Below are positions 23,577 to 34,184 of a stretch of 62,068 nucleotides of DNA, piece by piece. The position numbers and the translations under genes were made by a program. The DNA comes from Hymenopellis radicata (lineage: Eukaryota > Basidiomycota > Agaricomycetes > Agaricales > Physalacriaceae). Where the stretch lies: positions 1-62,068 of the forward strand of contig JADNRX010000320.1 in the NCBI GenBank assembly GCA_015501595.1, in the 5' to 3' direction. Below the pieces are notes generated by a model. It made no database searches. It was not told where the DNA came from and saw nothing but the letters and a program-made list of their open reading frames with translations. The first letter of the stretch is position 1. Each line of letters opens with the position of its first letter.

Positions 23577-26500
23577 TCAAGTCTCTTGCAACGCGGCAAT
23601 GAGTCCTTTGGCAGTCGAATACTTCTTTGTCGGCACATAATGTTCCTTGAGGAAAGCCAAGGCACGGTTTGCGTCCCACCCTTCAAGGACCACTAACTGC
23701 TCTATCAAGGTGACAATCTTCAACCGCTTCGAGAGTTCTGTCCTCACACTTCCTTGCCCTTTCCGCCACCGGTTACCCCATGTCTTCTCAATGCTCTCGA
23801 CAGAGAGTTTCCCCTCAATACCTTCCGTGAATTCACGCCAGATATCCTTGATTGTAAGTGTGAGTCCATTCGGTGGCAAGTAGAACTCATATTCTGGAAT
23901 CCAGAGCTTCTCCGGTTCGTTCCACATGAAGACGTGGTCTCGAAGGCGACAAGGTTCGTACAGTGATTCAAGTACCGATATATGGTCCAGCTGAGCATCG
24001 CGAGTGCGACAGTTTGTAGCGCTGAGGCTGAAAATCTTGGAAGAGTAAGTCTCGCCAGAGCGACTGATGGTGTCAGTCGATTCGGTGGTAACATTGGCAG
24101 TTTGTGGCGAAGGAGGTCCGGCTGGCGAAGCTGATATTGGACGCGTGTTCTGTGACTGAGTGGGTGATTCGGATTGAGACGTCACAGTCAACCGAGTATT
24201 CGAGAGGGATGTCATTGGTAAAGGAATCTATTCGATGATTAGATCCAGTACAGAGTTCATAATGATAACCCACTTTTGTACGCTTTTTTGGTTTGTCAAG
24301 TCCCTCGTCTCTTGCGCGCTTGCCCAACATATTCTCAGAAATTGCCTGCACCGTTTCTTCCAGATGCTTGATATGAGTGCGGAGGAGAGCTGTCTCAGTA
24401 TTGTACGTGCCCATCGCTCCATGAAACATGTTGGTGGTAACTTGTCGAGCTTGACTTGAGACAGCAGGTCCGCTTCCTCCTGAACTTTCCGTGATTCTAA
24501 AGCGAAAGAACGGAAAAGTGAGATGCCATAGCGGACATTGCGGGTACTTGAAGAAGAGGACAGCCGCGTCCTGGAGGATAACGGTACACAGAAACTTCAG
24601 AAGCTCAAGGAAAAGGCGTAATCGATGGTCGTCCCCTCTGACGGGACCATAGGCAGCCTTCTGAACCTCCAGCTCATTGAACTTGGTCTCGATCCAGGGG
24701 AAAATGAGGCCTGAAAGTGCGGGTGGGACATCTAAGATATTCGTCAACTTGAACGCAAGAACAAGAATCGAGTAAAATGAAACATACCAATTTTACCTCG
24801 TTGAAGGTTGTAGGAATTGTGGTTGCTGCCGTTCCAGCCGCCCATTGCAAGAATCGCATCAACGGGAAGCGATTGCATGTATCGAGGAGCTGAGCCGGCG
24901 TTCATGGTCTTCCACTGGCCGAGCTTGGTGATACCTTCATGGGAGGCTCCCGCGTACATGGCGGTTTCGCCGACATAGTGTCGCCCGGCGTGTGTAACAT
25001 TTTTGAGCTTAAGACCGGCTTCTTCGTGAATTGCTTTCGTGCGCTTTAGGTGTGCTGGTACGGGCAAGTTAGTGAGGTTCAATTGACGAGAGAAAGCATC
25101 AACTGTCATATGACAATGGCTCATAGTCGGAATTGCCACCACGAAAAAGGTGCAACCCATACCATTTTCGACGACCAAATGCTCTATAGTCGGGTTCAAC
25201 AGAGAAGTCGGGTGCGGGCTTATCCAGAAGGTGGAATTCGCCAAAGAGGTGAAATCCAAGGCCTCCGATACAGCAGATCTCAGGAATTCGGTGGCGTATA
25301 CACCCGTGCCGTTCTAGATTACCATCAGTGTTCGTCTTCCCTTGATTTGCAATGAAAATTGCACACTATGAGATGGGATGAGTGGAGAGAAGTAGAAGGA
25401 AAGAAACATCCTTACGGGAGCATAAACATTGTATCCTTGATCAATGAGACGGAGCTGATAGAGCACCAGGTCCGACGGTTGCAGAATGCGAGAACTGTCC
25501 CCACGAAATGCGGTTGAACACGAAAGCAGAATCATCTCGCGATCACGCAATGCCGTTGCGAGCTTCAGCAGCGTCATCGATTGTGGTGTATCATCATTGT
25601 CAAAGGCGCGTATGGTGCGGGTTGATATGCGAATGAGTTCCTCGTCACTGTAGGTAGCTGATGGACTAGGTATCAGAACGACTTTCCAAAGACTCAGACA
25701 CGCACAAACCTTCTGTCATTCCATGGGCTTTCATTTCCCATGATTCCTCTACCCTTTTAGGTCGTTCAGCGCGAGCCTGTTGTTCGAAAACCTTGATGCG
25801 AACATCAGAGCGCAGCGGTAGTTTGGCCTCCGGACAATTGAGGTACTCCGCCCGATATTGGTTTTTCTTCCGAAAGTCCTCGAGAGCATTGATTATCTGT
25901 TCGATTGTTTTGTCGCCGACCGAGCTGTTGTCGATTTCTTTTCCCGTGAAGGCTGCACGCTGTATACAATAAGACCTAGCTGATACGGATCCATAGCACA
26001 TCATACCTTTTTCCGTTCAATTTCATGCTTGAGAAATACAGCTACACGCGGCGCAGTTATTGGCTCTGCAGGAAGAGTGGCCTGCCCATTTTCCATGCAG
26101 ATTCGTTGAAAGACGGGCCAATAGTTAAAGTAGTTCTTCACATGACGCGCATACGTCGCGTCCGTCGCCTTGTTCTGTCCTAGGCCTTTTTGGATCTCAA
26201 GGCGCATGTTATGTGTCTGGTGCTCGAGCACGGCATATGCCTCCCTGACATGCGTGTCATTCAGAGGCGAATCTGCACCTGCAGGCTGGTGTGCCGCACT
26301 CGCGTTGGCCGTTACTGCTGCGACGCGCAATACTAAGTTGGGCGAAGATGAACTTGGCTGGGATGATGAAGGAATGTCTTGGGAGGGTGCAGAGCAAGCA
26401 GCAGGCGTGACAGCAGGTGCGGAGACAAGCAGACTCAAAAGAGTACTCTGGAACAGGACCGACAACTGGATTCGAATGAGAGAAGTCTGAGGATGAGCCC

Positions 26501-26646
26501 GGGAGTTGAAATTCCCAGTCGTCGGGAAGGGATGTCATCAGCCCAAGCTTGATTGCTTTAGAGAGAGGAGGGGATTTGGGATGTGCGGGGAGCTGGATTC
26601 GAACGTGTTTTTGTACACCATCGCGTCGCGCTGAAGATGCTCCCAT
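23577..26646 (-). CDS. Crypton-like tyrosine recombinase with GCR1_C domain
   Basis: Multi-exon recombinase gene. Exons from 26465 down are fully phase-consistent: 26465-26007, 25959-25710, 25657-25416, 25365-25104, 25054-24788, 24731-24274, 24227-23577 (862 codons). Protein order: Ser/Pro-rich start; core-binding domain; catalytic domain with box I Arg in STAFRGDSSR, box II HxxR in NVTHAGRHYVGETA, nucleophile Tyr in APRYMQSLPVDAI; then an Ndc10-like segment (GLIFPWIETKFNELEVQK, VILQDAAVLFFKYPQCPLW); coiled coil; nuclear-localisation-like KKRTK; and a C-terminal GCR1_C DNA-binding domain (DIWREFTEGIEGKLSVESIE, TWGNRWRKGQGSVRTELSKR). This architecture is known in fungal Cryptons. The R-HxxR-Y set is intact. 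Start uncertain: an upstream frame with MGASSARRDGVQKHV at 26646 probably supplies the real N-terminus through one more intron. No terminal repeats were seen, as expected for Cryptons. Confidence 0.85.
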
Positions 26647-27506
26647 TGTTGAAAGTTGACTATATCTGGCGGATAATGGTCCACTTGTTAGACAATGGGG
26701 AATGATAAAGCATTTACTCACCACAAGGATGATCAAATTACGCGCCGGTCCACACGCCACGGAGCGAGACAGCGAAATCTTGAGGAAGAAGACACAATTT
26801 TAGACACGGCGTTGATTCGTTAAGGACAGAGTAGATTCGACATAAAACAGCAAGAAAAATAGAGTAGATATCCAACATGAAGGTAGAAAAGAAGTCTTGA
26901 ACCTCTGGCGCGTGAAGCCGCCATGGCAATTCGGGGTCCAGCAGCGTACACGACGGTGTAAGTGATCGAGAGCGATCGTGGGAGAATAATGGATCTGAGC
27001 CACAAGTCGCAGTTACTATATTCGGCCACCAAAACCAAACCAGTCATACCAGATTGGAAACATTTCTAGAGGCCAGGGGAAACGTTACCACCGCCGTTAC
27101 TGCACCAGGTGGTAACGACTATATATGAACTACATATATCATTCAAAACCACATCATTGTCAAGGAGTGCAACGGTCTATTGTGCTCTATTTGGCTACAG
27201 CTTCCTCTCCTTCACCGTGTCCGACGCGTCGCTTATCAATATCATCTTAGCACACGTTTGATCTAAAGCTTTACTTAGTCTCAAAGGTGTGAGCTTGACC
27301 AACCCGGAATACAGTACTATAGTCGAAGCAGCTACCTTCCATCATGCTTTTGCGCGTCATTCTCTGCCGAACCCCTTAGTTCATTGGTGAGACACCCGCC
27401 GCCTCTAATTCAATACAGCTCACCAATTAACCAATACTTAGCCCGTTTAAAATTCGACTTTCCAATCAGTGCGCCATTTTTTATAAGCTATTCCTACGAA
27501 TTCTGA
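26647..27506. other. Intergenic, divergent promoters
   Basis: Lies between the Crypton-like gene (minus) and the unknown gene at 27507 (plus). A minus-strand stretch to about 27050 has short open frames without recognisable content. No repeat or RNA gene seen. Confidence 0.4.
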
Positions 27507-29714
27507 ATGTTGTTATACTCAGTGAAATCTTGGGATGGGAGATTCGGTGCTATCTTTCCAGAAGAACAAGTCTTCGTAACGACTCCAAACATGCGTGTGT
27601 TGTACTCTCCACTTTTCGGCCAGCGCCAGGTTCGCATGCGGCGCGATCATCATTTCGGAGAGGAAGATCCTCTTGTTCATCCTCAGCTATTCGACGCGCG
27701 GCGCGGCCATCTAGCGGTTATCCCGTACCCTTCCGTTTCTTCTGCCAAGTCGGACATCCTTTGGGTCCTTCCAGATCAAAGTGATTTCGTTTCTCTCAAC
27801 CCTATGGACCCCTCTCGTGGATTGGGCCTTATCAAAGAGGAATACCGCCAGCTCTTGGAGGGAGAATGTCAAGGGCTTTTCCAGCGCCTTTCCCAGCAGT
27901 GTCGGGAAAAAATCAATTCCGCTCATCAACAGCAGAGATTCGAGGACGGTGCTTCAGTACGTTCGTACGAGTATCGTCTTCGCTATTTAATGGGACGTCT
28001 TCATCTCCCAGCATCCTTTGCGGAGTGCGCGATGATCTTTGCGCTTGTACAGCGCATATGCTTGGAACTGTCCGCGCGCTTTGAATGGTTAACAACTTAC
28101 CGGTCACACTTCGGCTCCCAATCTCGGCAACAGCGCTCAGTGGCCAACGTTGTGGGTGCTCTCACAGAGGATCTTGCGGTGGCTGAGGATCTCTTTATGG
28201 CGTGTATTCTATTTACTATTCTAGGACTTATTGTTAATCATGACCTCTCGTTGATAGGCAGGAATTCCGGTATGGCTTGTACGCCCGCTGCATTGCTTGG
28301 ATGGTGTAAATGTGGAGGTCTGGCTGTATCCGCTTATTTCACTGACTAGCATGGTCAATGGATGCAAAATGTTACCTTTCCGAGAAACAGGATATGAAGT
28401 CTGTATCGACGATGCTACCCCTCCTCATCCGGTCATCTTCACAGGTGCTGCAGGGACCGATGCCTGCTTCTTGGCTATGGGGAAGTACATCAGCGACCTG
28501 TGCGCCACACGCGACCTGTGCGCCACACGCGACCTGTGCGCCACACACGTCATTATGCCAGCCGCTGGCCCGTCACGAACATCACCAAAACCTTCAACTC
28601 CCCTTAAACCTTGTCAGTATTGACTGCATCTCTCGTTCATGACTAATTCCTCAAATAGATTCAAAGGTTGCTCCTGCTCAGAACAAATTCATTGACGTGA
28701 TCTCTTCCTTTATGCCGAGACCGTTACCCAGTTGGGTAGAGGCTAGTCACCAAGCAGGAAGGTTCTTCCGACACCATGCAGTAATTGAAACTGGTGTCCA
28801 GAAGCGAGGATATACTCTTCCGGATCCCAACATCATTGTAGGGCATTCACGTGATGCCACACGCACAGCATTCTTCCTGACGTGGCTCAAGCTTCGGACT
28901 CTATGCATCTATCTGATACGCTCGACTGCCTACGAACCGCTGACGCCAAAGCAGTGGCGAAAGATCCTTGGGTTGGAGATTCATCGGACAACAACCGCTA
29001 CACGTTTCGGCCAAGAACATATGAATTTAGAGCGCATGCTGAAAACTTGTTTAGACGAAGGGGGCCTGCAGGTATGCCTTCTCCGCCGCTATGACTCAAG
29101 TTGACGACTCTGCAAAGGGCTCTCTCGATATTTCTAACCTTGCAGCGGCTCCGATAGAGTGGTGCGGCCAAAAACTTTTGGCTACTATGCCATCTTCTCC
29201 AATGGCTCAGGAGATTCTTTGGGAACTCTTTGAGATTAACTTTCGCCACGAACTTGTTGCTCTTGATCGACTGTGTTACGACGACTTCAAAGCATCTAAC
29301 TTTCGGGGAGAAGACAGACAGGATGATAAGGGACAGGTCGAACAATCTGAAGGGGAAGATTACTCGCAAGCGCGAGTCAGTGCTATCGAGAGAGAGATGC
29401 AGGTGCTTTCTGTGATCCCCCACCTCTCCGGAATGCTGATACCAGATGGCTTGAGTTGTGCATGGGAGGGCTTTGCTGATGAAGGCGTCGACAATCGCCG
29501 GAAAGCTTTATATGGACTATATGAAGTGATGATGGGATGGAAGCCTGCTCAAGCAATGCCATTGCATCTACAGGTTCTGGGCCAAGGACTGCAACATTCA
29601 TTTGCACTGTCTGCTATCGATGTTGCCAAGCTTGAATTTGACCTAGCATTGCATTACTGTTGCGTCTTCTGGGATGTCTTCAATCGCGCTCCATTACTAC
29701 CACATGGACTGTAG
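27507..29714 (+). CDS. Conserved basidiomycete protein, unknown function
   Basis: Four exons: 27507-28199, 28258-28612, 28659-29071, 29118-29714, giving about 685 residues. It resembles a large family of basidiomycete hypotheticals with a conserved block GALTEDLAVAEDLFM-AGIPVWLVRPL, which spans the first intron here. Later parts read NKFIDVISSFMPRPLPSWVE, LTWLKLRTLCIYL, EPLTPKQWRKILGLE and a C-terminal helical part. I do not know a function. To keep the conserved block in frame, intron 1 must be 28200-28257 with a GC donor (GCGTGT), a weak site; a GT donor two bases on breaks the frame. Exon 2 contains three tandem copies of an 18-bp unit (DLCATR). The start is the first ATG of the open frame and could lie further upstream. 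Confidence 0.68.
28493..28549 (+). repeat. 18-bp coding triplication
   Basis: Three tandem copies of an 18-bp unit encode DLCATR, DLCATR, DLCATH inside the unknown gene. The frame is preserved; the copies are nearly identical, so the expansion is recent. Confidence 0.92.
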
Positions 29715-31289
29715 TAATATACTTTCCTCATATGCAATTCTGCTTTTCCTTATTCAAGTTAACTGATTTCACAACTGGTAGAAATTGCACGCGAAATTAC
29801 GGGGGCTTTAATGATGTAACTGTATTGGCATGTGAAGGGCGATACAATCAGCGTCCCATTAAACAGCTGTTGTGGCCCAACTGGGGTCACCATGTGTGTC
29901 CACAAAGAGACCAAATTCTGGAGGACAGAGTCAGCGCTAATCAAGCCAGGCGCAATCAAACTGACCATCGTGACATAACAGGAACTCGTCCTCCGCCGAC
30001 CCGAACATGCCGATAGGTCAACAGGAATCGCAGCGTTTTGTCAAAAACGGCAATTACAATCCAGAACGCATCCAAGTAGGAGAACATACTCGTTAAGGTT
30101 CATGCTTTCGAAGCCTTTAGCGGATAGGATGGCGATATTTGTTCGACTCTACTCTGCACGGGCATGGGCAGTTTCCGCGTACAGTATGTATGGACCACGC
30201 ATGTGTTCGTTGTGATGAAGCGTACAGGGATACACGGCACGAGAGTCTGCGCACGAAGACCACACAACAAGCCCGCGCTTCGCTGTGCTGGTGAATCCGA
30301 GACCTTAACTCAAAAGATCTAGCCGTGTAGGCTAAAGACCGAGTCGGTCAAGCACCGCGATGAAAAGAATCTGGCACGTATACCCTGTAATAATAGGGTC
30401 CATTCAGAACAGAAATCTCCGAGAAACAGCGCATCAGACATCAATTCGGCGTCTGAATTTGTGAAGATGTTGTCCCGTGGGCGGTCGGTGTTGAGCCCAG
30501 TAACGTTCCAAGTTGGAGAGCGGGACCAATAGTGGGGCCGCGGCGCGTTCAACAAAATGGTACGCAATTTAGGAAAGCGCCAGAAATCGAGGATCCAGGG
30601 CGTCGGCGCGGGTTGATTTAAAAGTCCAGCGGAATTGAAGATAGCGGTGCGACATGTAAAGAGAAGTATAGCCTATGGGCAACGAAATGAGTAATTTCGG
30701 AATGCGAGGAGTAAATGGCGGCGTACCTTGGAGTATTAGTTGTCTTCGAGGTCGTTCCAAGCGCCTAGTGCCGCCTATTGTCCAGTACGAGTCGCAAAAG
30801 TCGGGTCAGGGTCCCCGGTGATCGAGGGATCGGCTTCGACGACGGCGCCTGCAGCAATGGTGAGTCGAATCCGATGGAATATGGGCAGGCAGACGCACCG
30901 TGCGAAAGCTGAAACCACTAAACCAACAAGAGGTAAGGAATAAGAAGGAACATAAACAACACACCACACTAATCCTTTTGAGATCACGGCCGTCGTTGAA
31001 GAGAGTCTTGAAGAGTCGATCGAATGACAGTGCGCCCATCCTCAACTTCGTCGCTATATCCACCCCATGTCGCGCCAGCTGTCTTAACCATTGTCCCATT
31101 CATAGTTGGCAGGATCTTCTGGGAAGAAAGGGTTGGGTTAGGTGAGTACGACGACCAGCGCTGGGAGGTTGTTAAGAATGGTGACTTGCCCAACCCACGC
31201 ACGGGCATGAATCCGTTGAGGACATCATCTCATGTCAGCCCCCAGGCGCGGGCCCACCCATTCCTAGTCTACGCTCGCCTTCGCCGTTT
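29715..31289. other. Unassigned region
   Basis: Minus-strand open stretches (30319-30567, 30569-30760, 30806-31099) have no recognised domain. The piece at about 30650-30800 is similar to 47595-47700 on the plus strand, including an intron-like stretch ending TTGCCC(A/G)TAG, so both derive from one unknown gene family. Confidence 0.35.
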
Positions 31290-32010
31290 AACCAGCCTCG
31301 CGAACGGTACCCACAGCGCTCCCTACTTGAACATTGGCGGACTTCGCGACGGGAGGCCGGAAGCCGAGTGTGGTAATGTCGCGGAACTCAGTGAAAGAAT
31401 GGAATCTCCTTCTCCAAACACTGCATCCATCTCCTCCAGCGGTATACCTTTCGTTTCTGGGTACTGGAAGTATACTGTGAGGGATTGTATCAGGACACGT
31501 CATTATAGTAAGCAACGACACCCACCCAGTATGAAACTACATCCGCAGAAGAAACCGTACATGGAGTACAGCCGCCACGTAATCACTTCCTGCAGGTACA
31601 AAATCTCGCCGACCAAGGTGTTAAACACTCAATTTGTTGCCATTGATATCGCCCTTCGCGCGCACCGAAAGTGGCATGATCTGCAGTGTAATTCAGGAAG
31701 CCATCCCACAAAAGGGTTATCGTTATAACCCACCTCTGGGGACAGCCACAGCAAAGGGCCCCAGCTATACCCAAACGCCGCGTTGAAGATGATAACACAG
31801 ACTACCACAGCGTTGGGCGTCGCTGGAAGACCGAGGTATAGCCAGTATCCCGTAGCACAGAGTGAGAGACCCGTCACAGAAGTACGCAGACACGACGATG
31901 CCGCCAGCAGTTGGGCAACGACAATTCCAACTTCCCGCTGCCCCGGGCGTTCGTGTTGACCAAGCGAGGAGGAGTGAACGAATGAACGAGATGAGAAATA
32001 GATGGGAGGA
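31290..32010 (-). pseudogene. MFS sugar transporter remnant
   Basis: C-terminal part of a sugar porter of the major facilitator superfamily (hexose transporter type), minus strand. Recognisable blocks: TGLSLCATGYWLYLGLPATP, NAVVVCVIIFNAAFGYSWGP then LLWLSPEV (family form PLPWLYPPEI), IMPLSVRAKG (family form P..VRAKG), YSMYGFFCGCSFILG and, after an intron, YFQYPETKGIPLEEMDAVFG, the diagnostic C-terminal signature. Frames change after GPLLWL and again after SVRAKG, and AFNYLV-like residues are partly lost. The N-terminal six helices were not found upstream to 32.8 kb, so this is a truncated, broken copy. Confidence 0.82.
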
Positions 32011-32204
32011 TGACGTTCTGGGAGCAGGGATGAGTGGGAATGAAAAAGTAAGGCATGAATGCATGAAGAAACGCACTTTGATAGACAAGCAGGAATCCAT
32101 CGTTGCCTCACGATCGACTTGGAAACTGTGTGCCAATGATTCTGGAGTTGAATGAATTCCCGGATGGTCAAATTAGGCCGAAATAACCGTGACTCGACCT
32201 TCAC

Positions 32205-34184
32205 AGAGCGTCGATTCCCGTTTCAATGGTAACGAATTCGAGCTCATTTGATTGCTATCGGCGCTGCTTGAGCTTGATGTCGTGCTGATTACCTTGAACC
32301 GTACTATGCATGTGATAACAGCGTTGAGACGCCTGGCCATCTTGGCGAACTTTGAGAACATGACACGAGCGTGAAATTGGTGACAGTCGGCACGAGGAGG
32401 AGGTAAAAGACGCATCTGAGACGACGGTCAGACAGAGGTAAACGAGAGGAAAAGCGGGGTTTACGGTAAACACGAAACAGCGGAAAGGTGAACCTCGCGG
32501 ACAGAACGAGCAGCAACTTGTTCTGCCCCTTCTCCCGAACCGCAGTCAAAAGCACGGCGTGCTGGCTCTCCGCCTTGAAGCACTGTAATGATTGTTGTTG
32601 TTACCACAGCCAACGAGCGGCATGCCCAAGACGAAATCGGGAGAGCGGAGATCGCGTAGAGACCGCGGCGAGGTTTGAGGTCGTCAACGATGCGATGAGA
32701 GTAAGGAACAGAGAGAGCGATTAACGATCGTATTGCTATACACCACACCCTACCACACCTAGCCAGCGTTGATCAGATCAATGGTCGGATTTTGCAGTTC
32801 TATCAGACAGAAACTGCAGTAAATCAAGTAGATAATACATAAGGGTTTCCTGAATTTTGAATGTCAATAAAAAGCCAGATGATCCCAAAATCGACCGGTC
32901 CGATCATCCGAGAGCTAGTTGATCTCACACCGCTATCTCGCGACGCTTGGCCCCGACGACCGGCGCTGGAGACGCCGGTGTTCCAGACGTCTCTCTCCTC
33001 TCCGCTATCTCTTTTCTCGTCTCTTTTGGTTGTCACTCGGGTTGAAGAGCCTGGCGGTCTTTTTGTACGCGTAAGCCCCCCAACGAGGGGGTACACAATG
33101 ATAATGATTGCCTACCCCAACGAACAGGGCTTAGCGGCGCAGACAAGAGGGAGATTGCTACTCGTTCTGCATTTCCAGGTGCGGCTTCCTTCTCAACATT
33201 TCCAAGATATCTCGCGTAGCATTTTCTCCAATGAGGCTGCATATTCACAGGCTAATTCTTTAAGTCGCCGCTAGTGAGCAGTATATGCAGCGGCGCCTTG
33301 AACCGCAAATCGAAACTGTGTTCAAATTCGTTCCCTTTTGCCAACACCAGGCATATCTGACTCGATGGGTCCATGGCCAGCCCTTCCCTGATGTCCTCCA
33401 AGAGCCTCCAACCAAGGTCTCAACACGTTCACGGCGATGCCGCTTATAAATTAGACGATGGAATCAGCGCCCTCGTTTGGTGACGAGGCAGTGCAAGGTA
33501 CGTGTTTTTCATATTAATTGTTTTCATGCAATTTATTCTCAGCAGCATCAACGACAACGGATATGGCGGCCATGTTCAATACCGGCAACCGACGTCGGTA
33601 GCAGCTGGCACATCGCCGTCAACCGAATTCCAGTCGGCAAGGCTCTCCAATCTCGGTGGTGCGAATACGGCTATGCCATGTCCCTCTGTTCTGTCTCTTC
33701 CACGCTCTACGCCCTAAAGCGCTTCTTCGCCAGACGTTGCACTCGTCCAGGGCCCGATATCAAGTTCGGAGACACAGCGCATGCTAGGATACTCGTATCA
33801 CCATGCCGAGCGGGGTGAAGACAGCGGGAACGAGTGGGGTTGCGGCGTTGTTTAGGATGGTGTTGACTCCGGCTCGCGTACAACAACTTTCGACGGTGCT
33901 TTTCCAAACATCCTCTCATCCAACGCGGCCGACGGAACAGACTATTTACCGTATATCCCCCTCGCTAGTTCGGTTCCTCGGGGGGTTCGAATCCTCGGGG
34001 AATCATCATTGTGCATGCGTCGGACTGCGCACACAGAAGAAGGATTTTGCTCCTAGCATAGCAAGGAGCAGGGATAGAGTCTGGTGTGGCGAACGGTGCG
34101 GCTGTGTATGGTGGACTATACACTAACCATTACCGGTTTGTGAATGCTTAAAATTAAAGCTTCTCCAAATATTCATATTTCTCA
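32205..34184. other. Unassigned region
   Basis: Short open frames on both strands (for example 32461-32748 minus, 32861-33274 plus, 33803-34126 plus) without family matches. A tRNA-like TTCGAAT box near 33980 was examined and rejected. No repeat recognised. Confidence 0.35.

Noticed and set aside
26257..26760. 167-codon minus-strand ORF
   Set aside because: Its first part probably supplies the N-terminus of the Crypton-like protein, but past about 26480 it runs out of frame with the recombinase and has no own features.
33930..34000. tRNA-like T-arm GGTTCGAATCC near 33980
   Set aside because: No matching acceptor 5' strand, D-arm or anticodon stem can be found upstream, and the T-stem has a mismatch.
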